Source: Pseudomonadota bacterium
Lineage (GTDB): Bacteria > Pseudomonadota > Alphaproteobacteria > Rhizobiales > Hyphomicrobiaceae
NCBI GenBank assembly: GCA_021816505.1
Contig: JAKAXS010000154.1
Location: forward strand, 1 to 6,793
Direction of reading: 5' to 3'
DNA length: 6,793 nt
Positions 1 through 5,055 of this stretch are shown here, in pieces. Both the position numbers and the translations under genes were made by a program. The notes below the pieces were generated by a model. That model saw nothing but the letters and a program-made list of their open reading frames with translations. It was not told the origin of the DNA and did not search any database. Numbering within the stretch: the stretch's first letter is position 1; each line of letters begins with the position of its first letter.

Positions 1-9
1 TTCCGATCT
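1..9. other. Probable Illumina adapter remnant at contig end
   Basis: The window opens with TTCCGATCT, the 3' end of the standard Illumina adapter (complement AGATCGGAA). Read on the minus strand, the serine acetyltransferase runs through the conserved Gly-Ile-Asp-Ile-His and then turns into Arg-Ser-Glu exactly where this 9-mer begins. The family continues with Pro-Gly/Ala after that His. The loss of homology at the same base as the adapter match makes sequencing residue more likely than genome. Genomic sequence probably starts at base 10. Confidence 0.8.
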
Positions 10-609
10 ATGGATATCGATGCCCGTGGCGGCGTGCGCACGCTCGGCGATGATGCGCGCCACGACGGGCGCACCAAGATCGTAGAGCGCATGCGCCAGG
101 CGATGATGGATCACTGCGTTGACGCCCGGGAAGCTCAACAGCACTTCCTCGGGGCTCTTGGCTGAAGGATCGCCTTCGAACGCCGCGCGCACGTCGGTCG
201 CCAGCAGATCGCGGATCGTCGGCAGCCGTTCGGCGAACTCGCGCACAATGGCAGTCGCGCCATCGTTGGCCGCGCGGTCGCTGCGATTGTGCGCGGCATC
301 GGCCTTGAGCTCACGCTTGATCTGATCGACGAGCGTTCGCAGCGCTTTGTTCAGCGTATAGCCGACGAAGTAGTCCAGCCCCTGGTCGGTGCCGTCCTGC
401 CCGCCGGCATGGCGTGGAAACAAGGCTGAGCGCAACCCGGTGAGAACCTCCGCCACCGCTTCCGGCGACGGAAGATCGGCGACGTAGAACTGCCTGGGAT
501 CGGCTGCGCGCACGCGCCTGCGCGAGTCCGCCAGATCGTCGACGATGCGCCGCAACGCCCAGGTCGCCAGCACCGGATCCTGATCTGGGACGATTTCCAA
601 AGCCGTCAT
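1..609 (-). CDS. Serine O-acetyltransferase (EpsC/CysE-like), 3' part missing
   Basis: Transfers acetyl from acetyl-CoA to L-serine, giving O-acetylserine, the committed cytosolic step of cysteine synthesis. About 200 residues are visible, starting MTALEIVPDQ. They form the alpha-helical N-terminal domain and reach the motif around residues 165-200: SFPGVNAVIHHRLAHALYDL, then ER-AHAATGIDIH. This is the classic entry to the left-handed beta-helix. The Asp of the Asp-Ile-His motif (residue 198, equivalent to E. coli CysE Asp143) is present. The catalytic His and hexapeptide repeats lie off the edge. The long N-terminus fits the EpsC-type more than the short enterobacterial CysE. The ATG at 609 is preceded by AAAGGAG (621-615) at 5-nt spacing. 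An in-frame ATG at 627 would place that Shine-Dalgarno inside the gene and is less likely. The last three codons in the window are probably adapter. It lies downstream of infC on the same strand, separated by a terminator, so it is probably transcribed separately. Confidence 0.9.
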   Translation of the reverse strand, partial: MTALEIVPDQDPVLATWALRRIVDDLADSRRRVRAADPRQFYVADLPSPEAVAEVLTGLRSALFPRHAGGQDGTDQGLDYFVGYTLNKALRTLVDQIKRELKADAAHNRSDRAANDGATAIVREFAERLPTIRDLLATDVRAAFEGDPSAKSPEEVLLSFPGVNAVIHHRLAHALYDLGAPVVARIIAERAHAATGIDIHRSE

Positions 610-614
610 GCGCG

Positions 615-621
615 CTCCTTT
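615..621 (-). promoter_or_regulatory. Ribosome binding site of the serine acetyltransferase gene
   Basis: AAAGGAG on the minus strand, 5 nt before the ATG at 609. It decides between this start and the in-frame ATG at 627. Confidence 0.7.
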
Positions 622-693
622 CGACATGGCAATGCCCACGCGGCGGCTCGAACCGGCACGAAGACATGAAATTCTCAGGGCGGATGATAGGCA

Positions 694-740
694 GCCCGGC
701 GCGAAGCCAAACGAAGAAGAACTGCAGAGCTTTGCCGGGC
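694..740 (-). repeat. Inverted repeat in the leader of the serine acetyltransferase gene
   Basis: GCCCGGC (694-700) is the exact complement of GCCGGGC (734-740). Inside it AAGC (704-707) can pair with GCTT (729-732), leaving a loop of about 21 nt. This gives a plausible RNA hairpin 85-130 nt upstream of the start codon. No U-tract follows on the minus strand, so it does not look like an intrinsic terminator. Function unknown; it may be chance in GC-rich DNA. Confidence 0.35.
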
Positions 741-762
741 AGCAGATATGAGCGCAACAAGC

Positions 763-798
763 GCAAAGCAAAACGGGCCAGACGATTGCCTGACCCGT
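763..798 (-). terminator. Intrinsic terminator downstream of infC
   Basis: On the minus strand, ACGGGTCAG (798-790) pairs with CTGGCCCGT (781-773) over nine positions, eight Watson-Crick and one G-U, around an 8-nt loop. TTTT and then GCTTTG follow directly. A strong stem plus U-rich tail about 45 nt after the infC stop codon fits Rho-independent termination and separates infC from the serine acetyltransferase gene. Confidence 0.75.
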
Positions 799-819
799 GC
801 GTACAAATTGATCATCAAG

Positions 820-843
820 CGGCGCGGCGCGAACGCCCCGCCG
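820..843 (-). repeat. GC-rich hairpin abutting the infC stop codon
   Basis: On the minus strand CGGCGGGGCG (843-834), loop TTCG, then CGCCGCGCCG (829-820) make a 10-bp stem with a single G-G mismatch and a UUCG loop. The stem begins at the base directly after the infC TAA. There is no T-tract, so it is more likely a 3' mRNA-stabilising or pausing structure that precedes the terminator at 763-798. Confidence 0.55.
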
Positions 844-1383
844 TTATTTCGGAGCCAGCACCATGATCATCTGGCGGCCTTCGAAGCGTGGTTCGCTCTC
901 GACCTTGGAAATGCCTTCGACGTCGGCCTTCACGCGCTTCAGCACGTTCATGCCCAGCTCCTGGTGCGCCATCTCGCGCCCGCGGAACCGCAGCGTCACC
1001 TTTACCTTGTCGCCTTCTTCGAAGAAGCGCCGGATGGCTCGCATTTTCACGTCGTAATCGTGATCGTCGATACCAGGACGCATCTTGATCTCTTTGATCT
1101 CGACGATCTTCTGGTTCTTGCGCGCTTCCGCGGCTTTCTTCTGCTCTTGGTATTTGTACTTGCCGAAGTCGAGGATCTTGCAGACCGGCGGCTCCGCATC
1201 GGGAGAGATCTCGACCAGATCGAGACCGGCGGTGACGGCGCGCTCTTGGGCATCCGTGCGCGGCACGACCCCAACGTTCTGGCCATTTTCATCGATCAGT
1301 CGGACTTCGCGGGCGCGGATCGCATCGTTGATGCGTGGGCCCTGCGGTTCGCGCTCTGGCGCGCTGCGCATAGGTTTGCGGAT
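844..1383 (-). CDS. infC: Translation initiation factor IF-3
   Basis: IF-3 binds the 30S subunit, prevents premature 50S joining and checks initiator tRNA-start codon pairing. The 179-residue product has the normal length and two-domain layout. The N-domain has PRINDAIRAREVRLIDENGQ near residues 16-35, then GLDLVEISPDAEPPVCKILD. The lysine-rich linker helix is KYKYQEQKKAAEARKNQK. The C-domain has the DYDVKMRAIRRFFEEGDKVK stretch and RFRGREMAHQELG. The best start is ATC at 1383: AGGAG (1396-1392) lies 8 nt upstream, whereas the first ATG (1371) is 20 nt from it, and the ATC start gives the Arg-Lys-Pro N-terminus resembling rhizobial IF-3. Rare ATT/ATC/ATA starts are the known basis of IF-3 autoregulation, because the factor discriminates against its own start codon. 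Two hairpins follow the stop. rpmI and rplT, the usual neighbours, are not downstream here. Confidence 0.95.
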   Translation of the reverse strand: MRKPMRSAPEREPQGPRINDAIRAREVRLIDENGQNVGVVPRTDAQERAVTAGLDLVEISPDAEPPVCKILDFGKYKYQEQKKAAEARKNQKIVEIKEIKMRPGIDDHDYDVKMRAIRRFFEEGDKVKVTLRFRGREMAHQELGMNVLKRVKADVEGISKVESEPRFEGRQMIMVLAPK

Positions 1384-1390
1384 GGTGCAG

Positions 1391-1396
1391 TCTCCT
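1391..1396 (-). promoter_or_regulatory. Ribosome binding site that decides the infC ATC start
   Basis: AGGAGA on the minus strand, with 8 nt between AGGAG and ATC (1383-1381). The spacing is ideal for ATC and too long for the downstream ATG at 1371. Confidence 0.65.
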
Positions 1397-1414
1397 GTTG
1401 TTGCTTCGGACGCT

Positions 1415-1438
1415 CGTGAAACGCCTTTGGCGTGAAAC
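1415..1438 (-). repeat. Short direct and inverted repeat in the infC leader
   Basis: CGTGAAAC occurs at 1415-1422 and again at 1431-1438, a 16-bp period. Between and overlapping them is a perfect inverted repeat ACGCC-TTT-GGCGT (1421-1433). It lies about 30-55 nt upstream of the infC start and could be an operator or an RNA hairpin in the leader. No regulator is identified. Confidence 0.45.
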
Positions 1439-1514
1439 TTACGTATACATATGGCAAAGCACCCCCGCAGGCTGTTGCCAAGCGGAAGTTGCACCGCAAA
1501 GCGCGGCGGCACGC

Positions 1515-1543
1515 AAGATCGGTAAGATTGCGGGCTAAGTCAA
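1515..1543 (-). promoter_or_regulatory. Weak sigma70-type promoter candidate for infC
   Basis: On the minus strand TTGACT (1543-1538), a 17-nt spacer, then GATCTT (1520-1515). The -35 box matches five of six consensus bases; the -10 box is poor. It lies in the 174-nt gap between the glycosyltransferase stop and infC, where an infC promoter is expected. It would give a leader of about 125 nt. Read-through from the glycosyltransferase is an alternative. Confidence 0.3.
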
Positions 1544-1557
1544 GCGGCAGCGCCCGT

Positions 1558-2775
1558 CTAACGGTGCGCGGCGTCAAAGGTTTGGGCCATGTGTGTCCCC
1601 AGCAACTCGTCGTAGACGGCCAGCGTCTGGCGCTTCATGGCATCGAGCGTAAACGACCCGAGGACATGGGCCCTGGCCCGTTGGCCGAGGCTGGTCCGCT
1701 CCTCGGGTGTGAGCGCCAAGGCATCCGATATCGCCTCGGAGAGCGCAACGGCATCGCCGGGAGGGACGAGCCACCCCGTCCGTTGATCCTCCGGTACCGC
1801 AGGGGTGGCCAGTACGGTCTCCGGCGGCGCGCCGATCGCCGTCGCAATCACCGGGCACCCCATGATCTGCGATTCTGTCCCGACACGTCCGAACGCCTCC
1901 GGCTGCGTCGATGCAACGATCGCGAGATGGGCTGCCGAATAGGCGGCCGGCATGTCCGCCACGTGGCCGACGAGCAGCACCCGCCCACCGAGGCCGGCGC
2001 CGGCGATCTCCTGCCGAATCTGCGTCTCGTATCCGTCGCGGCCCTGCGCATCGCCTGCCAGCACCACGACCGCATCTCCGAGCCGGCCCAGCTGATGCAG
2101 CAGCTTCGTCGCGGCGATCAGAACGCTCTGGCCTTTCCACTCCGTCAGGCGAGCCGCCTGGAGGATGACCCGCGCATCCGCGCCGACACCCCAGGTACGC
2201 CGCAACGCCTCGGTGCGCTCTGCCGGGATGGCGGCCGCGTCGAAGTCGTCGCCGTCCACGCCGCGATAGATGACGCGAATCCGGCCTTCGGGCGTGTCGT
2301 AGCGCGATCGCATAAGGTCGCGCGTGTACTTGGAATTGGCGATCACGATATCGCCGTCGGCCATCACGCGATTGTAGACGCGCTTCATGGCATTCTTCTC
2401 GCCATAGGCGCCGTGATACGTGGTGACGAACGGTTTGCGCGTGGCCCGCGCCGCGAACCGCGCACTCCACGCCGGCGCCCGGCTGCGCGCGTGGATCAAG
2501 TCGACGCCTTCCCGCGTTACGATGTTTGCGATGGCATTTCCGTTCAACCAGATGCGCGCGGGATTCTTCGTCGCCGCCGGGAAATCGACAAGCTCGCCGC
2601 CCGCCTCGGTCACGCGATCGGCGAGCCGCCCGCCCTGCGTCAGCACGATGGCCCGCCCGCCGGCGCGCACGATAGCTCCAGCGATCTCGACGGCCGAAAG
2701 TTCGGCACCGCCGGTATCGAGTTCGGGCACGATCTGCAGTATCGTCGGGCGCTTCAAGCGGGACTTCCAATGCAC
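1558..2775 (-). CDS. Glycosyltransferase family 4 (GT-B fold)
   Basis: A retaining glycosyltransferase that moves a sugar from a nucleotide-sugar donor to a lipid or glycan acceptor, probably at the cytoplasmic face of the membrane during envelope polysaccharide synthesis. The acceptor cannot be read from sequence. About 405 residues, normal for GT4. The N-terminal Rossmann domain opens with ILQIVPELDTGGAE (residues 12-25) and has HARSRAPAW (95-103) and TTYHGAYGEKN (118-128). The C-terminal domain has AARLTEWKG (207-215) and the EX7E motif E293-AFGRVGT-E301, followed by GCPVIAT. No signal peptide or membrane segment is seen. The start is uncertain: GTG at 2775 lacks a clear Shine-Dalgarno, while an in-frame TTG at 2757 has GGAAG 6 nt upstream and begins right at the conserved region. 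The frame stays open much further upstream, but that part is antisense to the hydrolase. Divergent from the hydrolase; infC lies 174 nt downstream on the same strand. Confidence 0.9.
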   Translation of the reverse strand: MHWKSRLKRPTILQIVPELDTGGAELSAVEIAGAIVRAGGRAIVLTQGGRLADRVTEAGGELVDFPAATKNPARIWLNGNAIANIVTREGVDLIHARSRAPAWSARFAARATRKPFVTTYHGAYGEKNAMKRVYNRVMADGDIVIANSKYTRDLMRSRYDTPEGRIRVIYRGVDGDDFDAAAIPAERTEALRRTWGVGADARVILQAARLTEWKGQSVLIAATKLLHQLGRLGDAVVVLAGDAQGRDGYETQIRQEIAGAGLGGRVLLVGHVADMPAAYSAAHLAIVASTQPEAFGRVGTESQIMGCPVIATAIGAPPETVLATPAVPEDQRTGWLVPPGDAVALSEAISDALALTPEERTSLGQRARAHVLGSFTLDAMKRQTLAVYDELLGTHMAQTFDAAHR

Positions 2776-2802
2776 AAGATCAACTGAGGATGCCCTTCTA
2801 AG

Positions 2803-3600
2803 ATGAGCGGACCGCAAGTGCAATTCGTCGAGGTGGGCAGCGAGACGACGCGGCGCCGCATCGCCTACCTCAGCCAGCCGGGAAAAACCGGCCAGCCGGG
2901 CATCCTTTGGCTCGCCGGCCTCAAGTCCGACATGGTGAGCACCAAGGCCGAGGCGCTGGCCCATTTCACCGCCGAACGCGGCTACGGCTACACCCGCTTC
3001 GACTATTCCGGCCACGGGCAATCCGAAGGCATGTTCGAGAACGCCACCATCGGCGACTGGCTGGAGGAAGCGATCGCCGTCTTTTCCGAACTGACCACCG
3101 GAGCGCAGATCGTCGTCGGTTCCAGCACGGGCGGCCACGTCGCGCTCCTGCTGCTCCGTCATCTCGTCACCAACGACGCCCGCGAAGCCGAACGCCTGCG
3201 CGGGCTCGTGCTGATCGCGCCCGCCTGGGATCTGACCGAGGAACTGATGTGGAAAGCGTTTCCCGAGCAGGCGCGCCGCGAGATCATGGACCAAGGCTAC
3301 ACGTTGCGCCCCTCGGACTATGGCGAGCCCTACCGGATCACGCGCCGGTTCATCGAGGACGGACGTGAGCATCTCCTCGCGCGCCAGCCCTTCAACCCGG
3401 GGCGGCCGATTGCGATCCTGCAGGGCCTGCAGGACAAGGACGTCCCCGCAGCGCACGCGCGCGAGCTCTTGAGCTTCGTCGAAGGCGGCCAGGCCACCCT
3501 GGTCGAAGTGCCCGACGGCGAGCACCGCTTGTCGCGGCCGCAAGATCTCGAGCAGCTGTTCGCCTTGATCGACGCGCAGGCCCGCGCCATCGCGGCCTGA
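2803..3600 (+). CDS. Alpha/beta hydrolase, ABHD10-like
   Basis: A soluble serine hydrolase of 265 residues that probably cleaves an ester or thioester; the substrate is unknown. The sequence shows an oxyanion-hole region WLAGLKSDM (36-44), the FDYSGHGQS turn (67-75), the nucleophile elbow G106-S-S108-T-G110, a candidate acid D211 in LQGLQDKDVP, and the catalytic H241 in DGEHRLS. Order and spacing match a complete Ser-Asp-His triad. The FDYSGHGxS and DGEHRLS wording resembles the ABHD10/acyl-protein thioesterase-like group, an assignment made from memory of the family. There is no signal peptide. The ATG at 2803 gives the natural N-terminus; GAGGA (2786-2790) lies 12 nt upstream, rather far for a Shine-Dalgarno. 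It starts 27 bp from the divergent glycosyltransferase start, and its stop is one base from the convergent DUF3800 stop. Confidence 0.88.
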   Translation: MSGPQVQFVEVGSETTRRRIAYLSQPGKTGQPGILWLAGLKSDMVSTKAEALAHFTAERGYGYTRFDYSGHGQSEGMFENATIGDWLEEAIAVFSELTTGAQIVVGSSTGGHVALLLLRHLVTNDAREAERLRGLVLIAPAWDLTEELMWKAFPEQARREIMDQGYTLRPSDYGEPYRITRRFIEDGREHLLARQPFNPGRPIAILQGLQDKDVPAAHARELLSFVEGGQATLVEVPDGEHRLSRPQDLEQLFALIDAQARAIAA

Positions 3601-3601
3601 A

Positions 3602-4369
3602 CTAATCCCGGCCAACGGAACTCTTCGCGAAATCGAAGTGGGCGATCTGAAAACTGAACGGCCATCGCGATGACGGCTTCGCCAGCGTCGGGAACGCAGA
3701 GCACGCAATCGTCTGCTCCAGCAGCGCAACGCGATGCCGCGACGCATCCGCCAGCAGGTGCTTCCCGTTGGTCTCGTAAGCGATCGCACCGGTGATCAAG
3801 TCGGTCGCCTGGATGAGGCGGCTCTTCTTCGAGTCGACGAACCTGACACCGGAAAACGGACCTTCCGCCCAGCCGAACTGCGACTTCGCCTTGTTGTTCA
3901 GCGCGTAGAACGTCCGCTCGTCCATCTCGAGATCGTGAACCGAGTCGGCACGCTTATCGATCCACACGTGATACCGAATGTTCGGCCCGAAATTCCGGGC
4001 AAAGCCGAACACGAGCGTGAAGATGAACTTTGCGAGCGTCGCCTCGCGGTCGCGGCCCTTGCTGAGCGCGTGGTTCACCTGACGCATATCAACGACCAGC
4101 GCGCGATACCGCATCTTGCGCGGCTTGACCGTGAAGCCGATCAGCCTGGCCATTACGTCTTTGTAGAGCTCGAGCGTGTGCGCCTTCAACTCGGTCCAAT
4201 GGAACTCCTTGTCCGCCCGCTGGCCGTGATCGGCAAGGCAAGCGTCCATCATGCCGGCGATTTCGGACGCCGCGTCCTTACTGCAGAAGATGGCCCCGAT
4301 GACCATGAAGGCGTGCCCCGTCTGCGAACTCTCGTCGATGTAGACGTGAAAGATGTTTCGTCCGGTCAT
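3602..4369 (-). CDS. DUF3800 domain protein
   Basis: About 255 residues with the DUF3800 signature: HVYIDESSQTGHAF at 8-21 (acidic D12 and E13), KEFHWTEL at 54-61, VWIDKR at 135-140, and FVDSKKSRLIQATDLITGAI at 177-196 with D179, Q187 and D190. DUF3800 is generally described as RNase H-like, and the regularly placed acidic residues would suit metal binding. I know of no settled reaction for it. Family members are often found alone in accessory or mobile regions and sometimes near defence genes. Start: ATG at 4369 (GTG at 4375 also possible). An upstream in-frame TTG at 4399 falls before the transcription start predicted from the -10 box at 4405-4400, so it is rejected. Divergent from the GbsR gene and convergent with the hydrolase. 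It appears somewhat less GC-rich than the hydrolase in the lines I sampled, weak support for later acquisition. Confidence 0.85.
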   Translation of the reverse strand: MTGRNIFHVYIDESSQTGHAFMVIGAIFCSKDAASEIAGMMDACLADHGQRADKEFHWTELKAHTLELYKDVMARLIGFTVKPRKMRYRALVVDMRQVNHALSKGRDREATLAKFIFTLVFGFARNFGPNIRYHVWIDKRADSVHDLEMDERTFYALNNKAKSQFGWAEGPFSGVRFVDSKKSRLIQATDLITGAIAYETNGKHLLADASRHRVALLEQTIACSAFPTLAKPSSRWPFSFQIAHFDFAKSSVGRD

Positions 4370-4399
4370 GGCCACCAAAGTCAGCTTCGACAGACGCAA

Positions 4400-4408
4400 A
4401 TTCTAGCA
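4400..4408 (-). promoter_or_regulatory. Extended -10 promoter candidate for the DUF3800 gene
   Basis: On the minus strand TGC-TAGAAT (4408-4400) fits an extended -10 element (TGnTAnAAT). No good -35 is seen at 16-18 nt, which extended -10 promoters tolerate. Transcription would start near 4393, giving a leader of about 24 nt to the ATG at 4369. Confidence 0.45.
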
Positions 4409-4452
4409 GAACCACCGAAACGAAAGCAGGCAGTCTTTTCACGAACCCACCC

Positions 4453-4481
4453 TTGACGTTTCACCCACCATGTCTGATATT
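4453..4481 (+). promoter_or_regulatory. Sigma70-type promoter of the GbsR-DUF4166 operon
   Basis: TTGACG (4453-4458), a spacer of exactly 17 nt, then GATATT (4476-4481). The -35 box matches five of six consensus bases, and the -10 box keeps the key A2, T3 and T6. The predicted transcription start, 7 nt past the -10 box, falls at about 4488, which is the A of an in-frame ATG. The -10 box lies within the 38-bp palindrome, so a protein bound there would block RNA polymerase. Confidence 0.6.
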
Positions 4482-4507
4482 TCTGTCATGACAGAAATAT
4501 CAGACAT
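4470..4507. promoter_or_regulatory. Perfect 38-bp palindrome, probable autoregulatory operator
   Basis: The left arm ATGTCTGATATTTCTGTCA (4470-4488) and right arm TGACAGAAATATCAGACAT (4489-4507) are exact reverse complements with no central gap and no mismatch. The next outward pair (c4469, c4508) fails. It covers the -10 box, the predicted start of transcription and both candidate start codons of the GbsR/MarR gene, even though it is coding or translation-start DNA. GbsR/MarR proteins are winged-helix dimers that commonly bind palindromes in their own promoters. The length could fit two dimers or one extended site. Binding is inferred from position and symmetry, not shown. Confidence 0.8.
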
Positions 4508-5051
4508 CAAGAGCCGTGTTACCGCGCCCGCGGTGGAACGCTTCATCTTGCACTGGGGCGAGATGGGCGAGGCCTGGGGTGTCAATCGTTCCGTGAGCCA
4601 GATCCACGCCTTGCTCTATGTCTCCGACCGGCCGATGACGGCGGAGGACATCGCCGCGGCGCTGGCCATGGCCCGTTCCAACGTCTCGACGTCGTTGCGC
4701 GTGCTGCTCGACTGGAACCTGATAAAGCGCGTGCCCGTCATGGGCGACCGCCGCGACTACTACGAAGCCGAAGCCGACATGCTGGAGATGATCCGCCGCA
4801 TCGCGCAGGGCCGCAAGGCCCGGGAACTCGACCCCGCGCTCGCCACGTTGCGCGCCTGCGTCGCCGAGGCCGAACGCGATCGCGCCGTGTCACCGACGGC
4901 TAAGGCCCGCTTCAAGGACATGCTGTCCGTCATGGAAGGCGTCGACAAAAGCTTTGCGGAAGTCATGCGCCTTCCTTCCCCGGTGCTGCTGCGATTGATC
5001 CGCATGGGCGGCGCCGTCACCCGGCTGATTCCAAAGGGCCGCAAAGGATAG
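4488..5051 (+). CDS. GbsR/MarR family winged-helix transcriptional regulator
   Basis: Predicted cytosolic DNA-binding dimer of 187 residues (193 from the alternative ATG at 4470). The N-terminal helix is VERFILHWGEMGEAWGVNRS, the family hallmark. Counted from the 4470 start, the helix-turn-helix lies at about 42-83 (MTAEDIAAALAMARSNVSTS, then LRVLLDWNLI) and the wing RVPVMGDRRDYYEAE at 87-101. The C-terminal half is helical and probably mediates dimerisation. The ligand is unknown; characterised GbsR responds to choline, but most relatives are uncharacterised. Neither ATG has a Shine-Dalgarno. The start at 4488 is preferred because the predicted transcription start falls on it, implying a leaderless mRNA, and an upstream start would lie within the spacer and -10 region. 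The gene overlaps a 38-bp palindrome, pointing to autorepression. DUF4166 follows after 4 nt with its Shine-Dalgarno inside this gene's end, so the two are co-transcribed. Confidence 0.9.
   Translation: MTEISDIKSRVTAPAVERFILHWGEMGEAWGVNRSVSQIHALLYVSDRPMTAEDIAAALAMARSNVSTSLRVLLDWNLIKRVPVMGDRRDYYEAEADMLEMIRRIAQGRKARELDPALATLRACVAEAERDRAVSPTAKARFKDMLSVMEGVDKSFAEVMRLPSPVLLRLIRMGGAVTRLIPKGRKG
5043..5048 (+). promoter_or_regulatory. Ribosome binding site of the DUF4166 gene inside the GbsR tail
   Basis: AAAGGA lies within the last codons of the regulator gene, 7 nt before the ATG at 5056. The stop (5049-5051) and start are 4 nt apart, as in translationally coupled genes. Confidence 0.7.
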
Positions 5052-5055
5052 CGCC

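Noticed and set aside
684..710. TTGGCT ... TATCAT promoter candidate for the serine acetyltransferase gene on the minus strand
   Set aside because: The -10 box is good but the spacer is only 15 nt, too short for a confident sigma70 call.
311..766. Minus-strand frame of about 151 codons ending at 311
   Set aside because: It overlaps the serine acetyltransferase in another frame. The acetyltransferase frame has the conserved motif and a good Shine-Dalgarno; this one has neither.
748..1419. Plus-strand open frame opposite infC
   Set aside because: IF-3 on the minus strand is unmistakable; this frame is its shadow and has no family resemblance.
1432..2787. Long plus-strand open frame of about 451 codons
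   Set aside because: It lies opposite the glycosyltransferase, is rich in Arg, has no recognisable motif, and arises from the lack of stops in high-GC antisense DNA.
2776..3789. Upstream extension of the glycosyltransferase frame, which stays open to 3789
   Set aside because: This part is antisense to the hydrolase with its intact catalytic triad. GT4 homology begins only near 2757, and the extension looks like GC-rich shadow translation.
4370..4399. TTG at 4399 as the DUF3800 start
   Set aside because: It precedes the transcription start predicted from the extended -10 element, has no Shine-Dalgarno, and the family's conserved region begins right after the ATG at 4369.
3734..4456. Plus-strand frame of about 240 codons
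   Set aside because: Antisense of the DUF3800 gene, which carries the family's conserved acidic motifs.
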